From NCBI GenBank assembly GCA_019243635.1, contig JAFAUB010000090.1:1-64000 (forward strand): 64,000 bases of DNA, in the 5' to 3' direction. This document shows positions 1 to 9,200 of this stretch, in pieces. Position 1 is the stretch's first letter; the number at the start of each line of letters is the position of its first letter. A program made the position numbers and the translations under genes. The notes beneath the pieces were generated by a model that was given only the letters and a program-made list of their open reading frames with translations, did no database searches and was not told the DNA's origin. The DNA is from Pseudonocardiales bacterium. Its GTDB lineage: Bacteria > Actinomycetota > Actinomycetes > Mycobacteriales > Pseudonocardiaceae.

Positions 1-67
1 CAACGGCTTCTCCATCGTGAAAGGTGTGGCTTGGTCGCCTCCTTTCTATCAACCGGAGAAGCCGTTG
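1..67. repeat. 13-bp perfect inverted repeat at window start
   Basis: Bases 1-13 (CAACGGCTTCTCC) and 55-67 (GGAGAAGCCGTTG) are exact reverse complements around a 41-base spacer. The left arm touches the window edge, so the repeat may extend further. It could be the terminator of an unseen upstream gene or a remnant of a mobile-element end. The spacer holds no recognisable gene. Confidence 0.5.
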
Positions 68-117
68 CCTATTATTTGATGCGGCGTGTCGCCAGCTTTC
101 GAAACAAAGACCGTCAT

Positions 118-522
118 CTAGCATAAATGGGGTTTTGCATAAGCCTCAATGTCTCGCAGGCTCCGAGTCCCCGAGTCTGGCTTGCCCTCCCCCTCAAGCT
201 TCGCTTTCCAGGCGGTGCGAAGGTCGTCGCTCACGCCTGCGGACTGAGACAGCGGCGAGCCCGGATCCAATCCCTGGAAACCGCAGTTCACCTCAACGTT
301 CATGCAGTGCTGGTCGGTACACTCTCTGATGTCCGTGTCAGTATGTTCTTCCTCGCTCCAGGGGGTCCAGCCGCCGAAACCGCCACGCATCGCCCCGGGC
401 GTCACCGTGCCAGGGTCCGGCGCCCTGTCGGACTGCACCCTGTCGGACTGCACCCTGGCGGACTGCGCGCTGGCGGACTGCGCCCTGTCGGACTGGGACG
501 CCATCTCGCGCTCGTAGCCCAT
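118..522 (-). CDS. small hypothetical protein, possibly leaderless, with pentapeptide-type N-terminal repeat
   Basis: A 134-residue reading frame of unknown function. The first 35 residues contain a five-fold repeat of a QS-x3 unit, encoded by 15-bp DNA repeats at 422-496. The rest is acidic, with WTPWSEEE near the middle and several cysteines. No family was recognised. The main support is promoter geometry: an extended -10 element lies 7 bases upstream of the ATG at 522, as in actinobacterial leaderless genes. A second ATG at 504 is possible. The opposite strand is also open here, so the coding assignment is tentative. Confidence 0.35.
   Translation of the reverse strand: MGYEREMASQSDRAQSASAQSARVQSDRVQSDRAPDPGTVTPGAMRGGFGGWTPWSEEEHTDTDIRECTDQHCMNVEVNCGFQGLDPGSPLSQSAGVSDDLRTAWKAKLEGEGKPDSGTRSLRDIEAYAKPHLC
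422..496. repeat. five tandem 15-bp repeats
   Basis: Five consecutive 15-base units (422, 437, 452, 467, 482) share CCTGxCGGACTG with small substitutions. On the minus strand they encode the QS-x3 repeats of the small gene at 118-522. The period is a multiple of three, so unit gain or loss would keep the frame. Confidence 0.9.
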
Positions 523-1016
523 ACGGGGCATTCTATCAGTCGGAGACCGCCGGGTAGGGAACTGCGGAGTACGACAGTACCGCCGGCCGCGACACCGCCG
601 TGAACCGGGACAATGCCCGCGAGACCTGCCACCACGTCGGGCTGGTACGGCCACCGCACGAGGTGATCTCGATCCGCAGCCGACAGGACATGATCGTGTC
701 TGGGGTGTGATCTGCGGCTGCGCCGGCGATGTCACCCAGCGGGCAGCCGAGCATGCCACGACTAGCGACAACACCTCGAAAATCACCGGATGCGGCTGTC
801 GTGCCAGGCCTTACCCCTCCATGCACATGCAGAGGACACATGCACATACAAAGGAAATCATCGCTCATTGTAACAATTCTCGCTGGATCGTTCCGTAAAA
901 TTCACTCTTTAGTATGATGATGTGGCGATCGATGTAGCCTAATGTAATGATCTTCGAAGTGGTCCTGATCGCGACACCGCCGTGGTCCCCACTTCACGTG
1001 TGGCGGAGGTCAGGCG
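523..1016. other. intergenic region without a convincing gene
   Basis: No family was recognised. A 36-codon frame starting with GTG at 600 is open but has no support. The stretch 890-960 is AT-rich for this genome and probably holds the promoter of the flavoprotein gene at 1017. The phrase CGACACCGCCGTG occurs twice (about 590 and 971). Confidence 0.5.
530..535 (-). promoter_or_regulatory. extended -10 element of a possible leaderless promoter
   Basis: Read on the minus strand, TAGAAT is preceded by TGA (extended TGn form) and followed 7 bases later by the ATG at 522. A transcript would start at or next to the A of the ATG. No convincing -35 element was seen, which fits an extended -10 promoter. 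Confidence 0.4.
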
Positions 1017-2456
1017 ATGACGCAGCTCCTGGGAACCGAGGCGCTCCGCGCTCAGCTCACCGGACGGGTGATCGACCACTCCGACCTCGACTACGACGCG
1101 GCCCGCTCAGTCTGGAACGGTGACATCGACCACCGCCCGGCGGCCATCGCCCGGTGCACCGGTCCGTCCGACGTCGCGGCGGCGATCGCCTTCGGGCGCG
1201 AGCAGGGGCTGCGGATCTCGGTGCGGGGCGGGGCGCACGGGTTCTGGGGAGCGGCGGTACCCGAGGGCGACCTCGTGATCGACCTCAGCGATCTACGGGG
1301 GGTATCGGTGGATCCCGGCAGCCGCCGGTCCTGGTGCGGTGGTGGCGCCACCCTGGCTGACCTGGACGCCGCCACCCAGCGGCACGGCCTCGCCGTGCCC
1401 GTGGGGGTGATCAGCCACACCGGGGTGGGCGGCCTGACCCTGGACGGCGGTTTCGGCTGGCTGGTCCATAAGGCCGGGTTGACCGTGGACAACCTGCTGT
1501 CCGCTGAGGTGGTCACCGCGGACGGGCGCACGCTGGGCGTCTCCGCCGGCAAGCATCCCGATCTGTTCTGGGCCCTTCGGGGCGGCGGCGGCAACTTCGG
1601 CGTCGTCACCGGCTTCGAGTTCCGGTTGCACGCCCTCGGCCCACTGGTGTACCTCGGGCTGTTCTTCTGGGAGGCTGAACATGGTGCCGAGGTGCTTCGC
1701 CTCGGCAGGAACGTGGCGGCGTCGCTGCCCCGCGACGCCGGACTACTCCTGGCCGCCGGCCTGACCGCGCCGCTGGCACCCTTCGTGCCCGCGCGGCACC
1801 ACGGGACACCGGGGTACGCGCTGGTGGTCACCGGACTCTCCTCGGCGCGGGAGCACCACCGGCTGATCGCACCGATCCGGGAGGCACTGCCGCCGCTGTT
1901 CGAGCTGGTGACCCCACTGCCGTACGTCGAGCTGCAGAAAATGCTCGACAGCGCCGCACCGTGGGGCAGCCACGCCTACAAGAAGGGCCTTTATCTCCAG
2001 GAACTCAGCGACGAGGTCATCGTCGTTCTCACCGAGCGCATACCGGGCAAGAGCTCATCGATGTCCTTCATCCCGATCTTCTCGCTGGGCGGGGCGTTCG
2101 CCGACGTCGCTGAGCAGGAGACCGCCTTCGGCGGCAGCCGAGCGACCCGGTTCGTGGTCAACATGACGGCCATAGCACCGGACGCCGAGTCGCTGGCGAC
2201 CGACCGGGCGTGGGCCCAGTCGGTGTGGCAGGCACTGCTCCCGCATGCCAGTGAGTCCGACGGCTACGTCAACGTCATGGCCGACTACGACGAGAGCCTC
2301 GTGCACGTCGCCTACGGTCCGGCGAAGTACCAGCGACTGGCCCGGATCAAGGCGCGCTATGACCCGGACAACGTGTTCCGGATCAACGCGAACGTCAAGC
2401 CCGCACCGCAGCCCACCTCAGCGGCACACCACCCAGGGGGCGTCGAGCCGGAGTAG
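1017..2456 (+). CDS. FAD-linked oxidoreductase, berberine-bridge (BBE) type
   Basis: A 479-residue flavoprotein of the VAO/BBE-like family. These enzymes oxidise sugars, alcohols or natural-product intermediates using covalent FAD. Residues about 40-210 form the FAD-binding domain. RGGAHG holds His74, the expected 8-alpha-histidyl attachment site, and the GVGGLTLDGG loop follows. The C-terminal BBE segment (about 415-465) ends in the usual YDPxNxFRxN pattern. The cysteine of bicovalent members is absent (the position is Ile in GVISHTGVGG), so single covalent attachment is inferred. There is no signal peptide. A GGAGG ribosome site sits about 9 bases before the ATG. The substrate cannot be told. 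Confidence 0.9.
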   Translation: MTQLLGTEALRAQLTGRVIDHSDLDYDAARSVWNGDIDHRPAAIARCTGPSDVAAAIAFGREQGLRISVRGGAHGFWGAAVPEGDLVIDLSDLRGVSVDPGSRRSWCGGGATLADLDAATQRHGLAVPVGVISHTGVGGLTLDGGFGWLVHKAGLTVDNLLSAEVVTADGRTLGVSAGKHPDLFWALRGGGGNFGVVTGFEFRLHALGPLVYLGLFFWEAEHGAEVLRLGRNVAASLPRDAGLLLAAGLTAPLAPFVPARHHGTPGYALVVTGLSSAREHHRLIAPIREALPPLFELVTPLPYVELQKMLDSAAPWGSHAYKKGLYLQELSDEVIVVLTERIPGKSSSMSFIPIFSLGGAFADVAEQETAFGGSRATRFVVNMTAIAPDAESLATDRAWAQSVWQALLPHASESDGYVNVMADYDESLVHVAYGPAKYQRLARIKARYDPDNVFRINANVKPAPQPTSAAHHPGGVEPE

Positions 2457-2465
2457 GTTCAGTCC

Positions 2466-3008
2466 ATGGCGGAGCTGCTGCGTACCGACCGGCTCCTGGT
2501 GCGGGACTGGTCGGTCGCTGACGCCGAGGCAGCACTGAAGATCTATGGACACGACGGCGTCATCCGCTGGCTGCACGAGCTCGACCGCATCCCCGACGCG
2601 GCTGGCATGCACGTGGTGCTGCGGGGCTGGGCCGACGAGCAGAGGGAGATGGCGCCGGGAACCGGTCGGTGGGCTCTCGTCCTGCTGGACGGAGACACGC
2701 TGGTCGGGGGAGTCAGCCTGCTGCCGATGCCGGTGCCCGAGGCGGACGTCGAGATCGGTTACCAGCTTGCGCCGGAGTACTGGGGCCGGGGTTACATCAC
2801 CGAGGCCGCCAGGGCGCTGGCGCACTGGGCCTTCCAGCGTTCGCTGGTCGAGTTGTTCGCCCTGGTCGCCCCCGACAACGTGCGCGCGGCGGCCACCGCC
2901 CGGCGGATCGGGATGGAGTGGGTCGGCGAGACCGACAAGTATCACCGCACCCGCTTGGAGGTGTTCCGGCTGCGGCCCGACGACCTCGTCCGTGCGCGTC
3001 AGAAGTAG
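2466..3008 (+). CDS. GNAT-family N-acetyltransferase (RimJ/RimL-like)
   Basis: A 180-residue acetyltransferase starting 9 bases after the flavoprotein stop, so the two are probably co-transcribed. The N-terminal LRTDRLLVRDW and the acetyl-CoA loop EYWGRGYITEAA (about residues 103-114) are typical of the RimJ/RimL subgroup, which acetylates protein N-termini or small amines. The substrate cannot be predicted. The 3' end overlaps the convergent MaoC-type gene by 10 bases. Confidence 0.88.
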   Translation: MAELLRTDRLLVRDWSVADAEAALKIYGHDGVIRWLHELDRIPDAAGMHVVLRGWADEQREMAPGTGRWALVLLDGDTLVGGVSLLPMPVPEADVEIGYQLAPEYWGRGYITEAARALAHWAFQRSLVELFALVAPDNVRAAATARRIGMEWVGETDKYHRTRLEVFRLRPDDLVRARQK

Positions 3009-3451
3009 ACCCGGGCGACATAGTCGGCCACGCAACCGGGCTTCGCGCTGCCCTCGATCTGCAGCGTGGTGTGCAACACGAGCTGCAGACCGCCGGTCAC
3101 CTCGGTGGCCTCGGCGAGCGCGACCTCGGCCCAGACCGTGGATCCCACCCGCACGGGAGCGGGGAAACGTACCTTGTTCAGCCCATAGTTGATCACCATT
3201 GTGGCGCTCTCGACCCGGTAGATCTGATCGAGCAGATGCGGCAACAGCGACAGGGTGAGGAACCCATGCGCGATGGTGGCGCCGAAGGGGCCGGCCGCGG
3301 CACGCTGCGGGTCGAGGTGGATCCACTGGTGGTCCTCAGTGGCCTCCGCGAAGGCGTTGACGCGCTGCTGCTCGATCGTCATCCGGTTGCTCGCGCCCAG
3401 CTGCTCGCCGGCCGCAGCTCGCAGCTCCTCGGCCCCGGTGAACACCTTCAT
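2999..3451 (-). CDS. MaoC-family (R)-enoyl-CoA hydratase-like protein
   Basis: A 150-residue single hot-dog domain protein. The hydratase-2 signature is present: Asp40 and His45 in EDHQWIHLD, then FGATIAHG at 56-63, which lines the acyl pocket. Such enzymes hydrate trans-2-enoyl-CoA to (R)-3-hydroxyacyl-CoA in fatty-acid turnover. The start overlaps the upstream hydrolase stop by 4 bases (ATGA), indicating translational coupling. The length matches the short stand-alone MaoC proteins of actinobacteria. Confidence 0.9.
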   Translation of the reverse strand: MKVFTGAEELRAAAGEQLGASNRMTIEQQRVNAFAEATEDHQWIHLDPQRAAAGPFGATIAHGFLTLSLLPHLLDQIYRVESATMVINYGLNKVRFPAPVRVGSTVWAEVALAEATEVTGGLQLVLHTTLQIEGSAKPGCVADYVARVYF

Positions 3452-4479
3452 CGCCAGCCACTCTCCTGCCGTCGGTTACCATCGGTAGTAGGGGCAAGTC
3501 CGCGCCCGGCATCCGGTGCACCGTTCACGTTCCCTGACAGTGATGTCGACGGCGCTGAGTCGACGGCGTGGGGGCCGACCGATGCCGTCACCCGGGCGAT
3601 CTCTGCGGCCACGGCGGCCGCCTCCCGGGTACCGAGCACGATCAAATAGTGGTTGGTGTCCGCAACGAGCACGTCACGCATCCCCGGCACAGCGCGCCTG
3701 GCCTCGTCGACCATGGCCTCGGACAGCAGAGGGCATGGTTCGTCGGCGAGGCCTCGGGGCGCCCGGAGGAGGACCACCGGCGCCGGGACGGCGGCCACCG
3801 CCTTCCCGGCGGCGGCACTGTCGAGCAGGTCACGCCCGTCGGCCCGCACGGCCGACTCGACCACCTTGGAGCGCAGGGCGCCGAGCGGACCGTCCAGGTC
3901 GTAGTCCACGTAGCTCTCCACGTCGGGGCTCCAGCGGTCGGCGAAGGCGGGATGGCGACGCCAGAAGTCGCGGTAGTCCGCCGGGGAGGCGAACTCCATC
4001 CGGAGCCTGGCCAGGGCCGGGCCGAGGACGGCCTCGAGGGCGGCGCCGGTGTCGGTGCCGGGAGCGACCGGCAGCGGCAGTCCGCCATCGACCAGCACCA
4101 CCCCGGCGGAGCGGCCCGGGTGGGCGGCAGCCAGCCGAGCGACGATGTAGGCCCCCATCGAGTGGCCGGTGAGGACGGCCCGCTCGGCGCCCCAGTAGCC
4201 GAGGACGGCCATCAGGTCGGCCACGTGGGCGTCGAGGCCGTAAGGCCCCGGCAGCCCCGCACTGGCGCCGCGGCCGCGCAGGTCGGGCGCCAGGAAGGTG
4301 ATGTCACGGGCCGCCAGATGGCGGGCCGGCACCGCCAGCGAGCGATGAGACCCGGTGATGCCGTGGACGCCCAGGACCAGGGGGGCGGCGCCAGGCTCGC
4401 CGGGGCCGGCGACGGCGACGGTCAACGGACCACCGGCGACAGGGACCACGAGCTCGGTGTGGAACGCGATGGTAGCCAT
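3448..4479 (-). CDS. alpha/beta hydrolase
   Basis: A 343-residue alpha/beta-fold hydrolase. The nucleophile elbow is GHSMG with Ser107, the oxyanion loop is HGITGS at 39-44, and His277 in ADTNHYL is the likely catalytic histidine. The C-terminal ~50 residues are rich in Ser, Gly and Pro and look non-catalytic. It is coupled to the MaoC-type gene by an ATGA overlap, suggesting a joint role in acyl or ester metabolism. The substrate is unknown. Confidence 0.88.
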   Translation of the reverse strand: MATIAFHTELVVPVAGGPLTVAVAGPGEPGAAPLVLGVHGITGSHRSLAVPARHLAARDITFLAPDLRGRGASAGLPGPYGLDAHVADLMAVLGYWGAERAVLTGHSMGAYIVARLAAAHPGRSAGVVLVDGGLPLPVAPGTDTGAALEAVLGPALARLRMEFASPADYRDFWRRHPAFADRWSPDVESYVDYDLDGPLGALRSKVVESAVRADGRDLLDSAAAGKAVAAVPAPVVLLRAPRGLADEPCPLLSEAMVDEARRAVPGMRDVLVADTNHYLIVLGTREAAAVAAEIARVTASVGPHAVDSAPSTSLSGNVNGAPDAGRGLAPTTDGNRRQESGWR

Positions 4480-4519
4480 CGCAGCCAGGCTAGCTGGCTA
4501 CGTTCGATCGTGGGTTCCC

Positions 4520-5212
4520 TCAGCGGGCGCCCCCAGCGCGGGAGACGAGGTAGCGGAGGAGGACGACGTTCCCGAGCCGCCGGGTCTCCATGAGTGTCAT
4601 CGGGTGCTCAGGGCTCTGGGGGAACCGGCCAGGGTGCACGAACCGGGGAGCATCACAGTCACCGACGAAGAACGGCGCGATCACCAGGTGGATCTCGTCC
4701 ACCAGCCCCGCGCTGAGGAACTGGGTATGGATGCCGCCGCCGCCCTCCACCATCAGGCGCTCGACCCTGCGCGCGCCGAGGTCGTCCAGCACGACACCCA
4801 GGTCGATGGGCTCTCCGGCCGCCACCACGGTCGCGACATCCGCGAACGTCCGGCGAACCGCGACCGCCGCCCGATCACGGGTATAGACGAGTTTCTCGCT
4901 GTCGCCGGCGGAGAAGAAAAGTGCTGTGACGTCCAGGTCGCCGCGACCGGTCAGGGTGACCTTCATGGGATGCGGAGCCAGGCCACGCCGGATCCGCTCC
5001 TCCTGGCGCGCGACGGAGCGGACGAGCAGCCGGGGGTTGTCGCGGCGGATCGTGTTCGCTCCCACCAGGATGGCGTCGACACCGGCCCGCGCCTCGTCGA
5101 CGCGATCGAGGTCCTCCTCGTTGGACACCATCAGCCGGCCCTCGCGCACGTCGTCGATGTAGCCGTCGATGGACATCGCCACCGAGGCCAGGACATGCGG
5201 GCGAGCCGCCAC
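4520..5212 (-). CDS. RibD C-terminal/dihydrofolate-reductase-like reductase
   Basis: A 230-residue protein with the RibD C-terminal fold. It opens with LASVAMSIDGYIDD and has the NADPH-site segment LMVEGGGGIHTQFL. Related proteins reduce pyrimidine or other heterocyclic intermediates, but the stand-alone members are functionally undefined. The GTG at 5212 was chosen because the reading frame upstream of it overlaps the ferredoxin gene and shows no family similarity. It starts 14 bases after the ferredoxin stop, so the two are likely co-transcribed. Confidence 0.82.
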   Translation of the reverse strand: MAARPHVLASVAMSIDGYIDDVREGRLMVSNEEDLDRVDEARAGVDAILVGANTIRRDNPRLLVRSVARQEERIRRGLAPHPMKVTLTGRGDLDVTALFFSAGDSEKLVYTRDRAAVAVRRTFADVATVVAAGEPIDLGVVLDDLGARRVERLMVEGGGGIHTQFLSAGLVDEIHLVIAPFFVGDCDAPRFVHPGRFPQSPEHPMTLMETRRLGNVVLLRYLVSRAGGAR

Positions 5213-5226
5213 CCGGGAAAGCCCGC

Positions 5227-5418
5227 TCAGCGGGTGACCGTGATGGCCTGCACCGGGCACGCGAGGGCGCCCGCCTCGGCTTGGGACTCCAGCTCGGGCG
5301 AGACCTCCGGGTCGTGGATCAGGCAGTACCCGCCCTCGTCCAGGTCGTAGACCTCGGGCGCAACGACGTTGCACTGACCGTGGCCCTCGCAGATGTTGGG
5401 GTTGACCTCGACGCGCAC
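5227..5418 (-). CDS. small [3Fe-4S]-type ferredoxin with His at the second ligand position
   Basis: A 63-residue ferredoxin of the type that feeds cytochrome P450s and other oxygenases in actinobacteria. The motif CEGHGQC (Cys10, His13, Cys16) and the later ACPV (Cys54) give C-x2-H-x2-C...CP. The usual second cysteine of a [4Fe-4S] site is replaced by His, so a [3Fe-4S] or His-modified cluster is expected. No P450 gene lies nearby. The adjacent RibD-like reductase may be a partner, though this is only inferred from position. Confidence 0.88.
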   Translation of the reverse strand: MRVEVNPNICEGHGQCNVVAPEVYDLDEGGYCLIHDPEVSPELESQAEAGALACPVQAITVTR

Positions 5419-5712
5419 GGCACCCTCCTCGGCTTCGATCTCAGCGCGGTGGGAACTCGACCATCATGGCCTCAGCGGCCACGGCCGCGCACGGGGGATG
5501 GTCCGCCGACGGCGGCCGGCCTCCTGGCGGGCACTAGGCAATCCGGGTGCACTTGCGGCCCCTCTCCAGCGGACCATCACGGCGCCAGGGTGAGGGGGGG
5601 TTAAGTCCGCGAGCGAAGTCCGGTAGACAGTGCACTGCGGCGTGACGGCGTTTCAACGGCGTCGTTGAACCTGTCAGGTGCGCCCTCGGGGGGCGGCGAG
5701 GAGGTTAGGCAA

Positions 5713-6135
5713 GTGGATCGTCGAGTGCGGCGTGCGGTGCTGGACCGACTGGCGGCGGTTGAGGAGATAGTCGCGCGGGCGAGTGCGACGCTGTCGGCAC
5801 CGCTCGCGCGCAGGCACATCCAGACCATCGCCGGCGGATGGCGGGAGCTGCTCGTCCAGCACCAGCCCGACGCCACGGGTCGCTGCCCCGTCTGCTCCGG
5901 CTGGCTGCGCCATCGCCGCTGGCCCTGCGAGATGTGGGTGACCGCGCACCGCCACCTCATCGGTGACAGCACAGGGTCGGTCGAACGATCGGCCAGGAAC
6001 TCCAACCCCTTCTGCCGGCCGCGCCGGGTGGTGGTGGTCCCGCGCCAGCCCGACGCTCCAGCCGCCGAACAGGCCGGGGCGAGCAAGGCCTCCCCGCGGC
6101 GCGAAGCCGGCAAGGCATCGATCCACCGCGCCTGA
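5713..6135 (+). CDS. conserved actinobacterial hypothetical protein with CxxC motif
   Basis: A 140-residue protein of unknown function. The N-terminal half is helical and charged. The centre holds GRCPVCSGW (Cys58, Cys61) followed by Cys72 in RRWPCEMW, which may bind a metal. The C-terminal tail is low-complexity. The GTG at 5713 is preceded 8 bases upstream by a strong GAGGAGG site; an ATG 16 codons earlier has none. The amino-acid pattern looks like a real gene seen in other actinomycetes, but no name or function is known to me. Confidence 0.6.
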   Translation: MDRRVRRAVLDRLAAVEEIVARASATLSAPLARRHIQTIAGGWRELLVQHQPDATGRCPVCSGWLRHRRWPCEMWVTAHRHLIGDSTGSVERSARNSNPFCRPRRVVVVPRQPDAPAAEQAGASKASPRREAGKASIHRA

Positions 6136-6255
6136 TCCGCCGGGCGCCGCCACCGGGGGTGGCCGCCGGCGCGGGCGTGAAGCGGCTGTCCCGCTCAACC
6201 GCACCAGATCTCAACGGCCCGGTCATTGTCAGGGTGGTCGCATAACCTGACGACT

Positions 6256-9200
6256 GTGCCCGAGCAGATCACCGCCAACCGGATCGGCTGGGTCCGTCGG
6301 CTTCTGGCGGCCTGCTGGCGTCATCCCCGCATCGCGGTGGCGGCTCTGCTCGCCTCCGGTATCGGGGTGGGCATGGAGGCTGTTGCTCCGCTGCTCACCC
6401 GGCTGGCGGTGGACGATGCCGTCGCGGGTACCACCGGGCGGTTGGGCTGGCTGGTCGCCGCGCTGGTCGGGGTGGCGCTGCTGCAGTTCGGGTCCGCGTT
6501 CGTGCGCCGCTACCTCGGGGGGCGGCTGTCTCTGGACGTGCAGCATGACTTGCGCAATGCCGTGTTCCGGGCGGTGCAGAGGCTCGACGGCGCCAAGCAG
6601 GACAGCCTGCGCATCGGGCAGGTCGCCTCGCGGGCCATCTCCGACCTGCAGCTGGTGCAGGGTCTGCTGTCGATGGTGCCGCTGACGGCGGGGGTGGTGG
6701 TGCTGCTGGCTGTCACGCTGGTCGCGATGCTGTGGCTGTCCCCGTTGCTCACCCTGGTCGCGCTGGTCGCGGTGCCGGCCGCCGGGCTGGTCACTACCCG
6801 GACGCGGCGCACGTTGTTTCCGGCGACCTGGTCGGCTCAGCAGCGCGCGGCCGAGATCGCCGAGCACGTCGAGGAGACCGTGACCGGGATACGGGTGGTG
6901 AAGGGGTTCGGTCAGGAGGCCCGCGCCGTGGCTCGGCTGGAGGACCTGGCCCGGCGGCTGTTCGCCGAACGGATGCGCTCGGCACGGCTGAACGCGCGCT
7001 TCACCCCGACGCTGACCGCGTTCCCGTCGCTGGGGCAGGTGGCGGTGTTCGCGCTGGGCGGCATGCTGGCGCTGCGCGGGATGATCAGTCTAGGGACGTT
7101 CGTGGCATTCGCCGCGTACCTGGCGATGCTCGTCGGCCCGGCCCGGTTGGTCGCCAACCTGGTGGTCCTGGCGCAGCTGGCCCGCGCCGGGGTGGAGCGA
7201 GTCTACGAGCTGGTCGACTCCCAGCCCGGGGTGGCCGACGCGCCGGACGCGATCGAGGTGACGGACGGGCCGCTGGCGGTGCATCTGGACGAGGTGGGTT
7301 TCGGCTACACCCGCGGCGAGCCGGTGCTCGAAGGGATGTCCCTGCTCATCGAACCGGGCGAGACGCTGGCTCTGGTGGGCACGCCCGGTTCGGGCAAGTC
7401 CACCGTCTCGCTACTGCTGGCCCGCTTCTACGACACCCAGCGGGGCGCGGTTCGCCTCGGGCCGCCCGGCCGCACCATCGACGTTCGGCGGCTGCGGCTG
7501 GCGTCGCTGCGCCGGGCCATCGGGATGGTGTTCGAGGAGGCGTTCCTGTTCTCCGACACGGTGCGGGCCAACATCGCCTACGGATGCCCGGACGCCACCG
7601 ATGACCAGGTGCGCCGCGCGGCGAGGGCGGCGGCGGCGCACGAGTTCATCTCCGCGCTGCCACGAGGCTACGACACCGTGGTCGGCGAGCGGGGACTCAC
7701 CCTCTCCGGCGGGCAACGTCAGCGAGTCGCGCTGGCCAGAGCGCTGCTGTGGGACCCGAGGGTGCTGGTGCTCGACGACGCCACCTCCGCGGTCGACGCC
7801 GCCACCGAGGCGGCCATCCACACCACTCTGCGAAGGGTCACCGCGGCGCGCACCACCCTGCTCATCGCGCACCGCCGTTCCTCGTTGGCGCTGGCCGACC
7901 GGATCGCGGTGCTCGACGGCGGGCGGGTGATCGACGTCGGGACCCGGACCGAGTTGAGCGCCCGATGCGCGCTGTTCCGCGCCCTGCTGGCGGGCCCCGG
8001 GGAGATGATCGAGAACCTCACCGCCGGCATGGCAGACGCGCCGCCTCCCGGACCGGAGGGCATCACCGCGCAGCTCTGGCCCGAGAGCGCCCCGGCTGAC
8101 ACACCGGAGGGCTCCCGCGGCGCTTCGCGAGCCGACCGGGCCGACCGCAACGCGGCGGGCGCGGTGCGGGGCGGACTGACGGCCGGCATGGTAGGCAGCG
8201 TCGGGCCGACCCCGGAACTGCTCGCGGCGGTGGCCGCGCTGCCGCCGGCGACCGCCCTGCCCAACGTCACGGGGACGGACCCGAGCGCCCCCGACCCGGA
8301 CTTCCGGCTCACCCGGCTGCTGCGACCGATGCTGGGGTGGCTGTCCCTCACCGCCGTCCTGGTCGGGCTCGACGCGCTGGCTACCGTGGCGTTCCCGGCA
8401 CTGGGCGGCCTCGCCGTCGACGCCGTCACCCGCCGCGCCCCGAACCTGCTCGCCCTCGCGGTCGCCGTCGGGCTCGGGGTCCTCGCCGCCGACTGGCTCG
8501 TCATCGCCGCCCAGACGACGGTCGCCGCCCGAGCCGGGGAAACGCTGCTGTACCTGCTGCGGGTGCGGAGCTTCGCCCACCTGCAGCGGCTCGGGCTGGA
8601 CTATTTCGAGCGCGAGATGGCCGGCCGGATCATGACGCGGATGACCACCGACGTGGATGCGCTGTCCACGTTCCTGCAGACCGGGCTGTCCACCGCACTG
8701 GTCAGCGTCCTCACCGTGGTGGGGGTGGCCATCGCGCTGCTGCTCACCGACGCCGGCCTCGCTGTGGTGGCGATGCTCGGCCTGCCGGTGCTGACTGCGG
8801 CCACCGTGGTGTTCCAGCGGCTGGCGTCGGTGGCCTACGCCGAGGCCCGGGAGCGGGTCAGCGAGGTCAACGCCGACCTCCAGGAGAACGCCTCCGGTGC
8901 GCGGGTGGCGCAGGCGTTCACCCGCGAGCGCTACTCAGCCCGGGACTTCGCCACCCGCAGCGACGCCTACCGGCGCGCCCGGCTGCGCGCCCAGCGCTAC
9001 ATCGCCACCTACTTCCCCTTCGTCGCCCTGCTGTCCGACCTCGCGCAGGCCGCCGTGCTGGGCCTGGGAGCCTCCCGAGTCGCCGAGGGCACCGTCAGCG
9101 CCGGGGTGCTCACCGCCTTCCTGCTCTACCTGGGCCTGTTCTTCGCGCCCGTGCAGCAACTGTCCCAGGTCTTCGACGGCTACCAGCAGGCCGCGGTCGG

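Noticed and set aside
422..496. CRISPR-like array
   Set aside because: Units are contiguous 15-mers without spacers. It is a simple tandem repeat.
302..517. Plus-strand frame with LSDCTLADCALADC, resembling a pentapeptide-repeat protein
   Set aside because: The pattern arises from five identical 15-bp DNA repeats only, has no flanking repeat coils, and the promoter evidence favours the minus strand.
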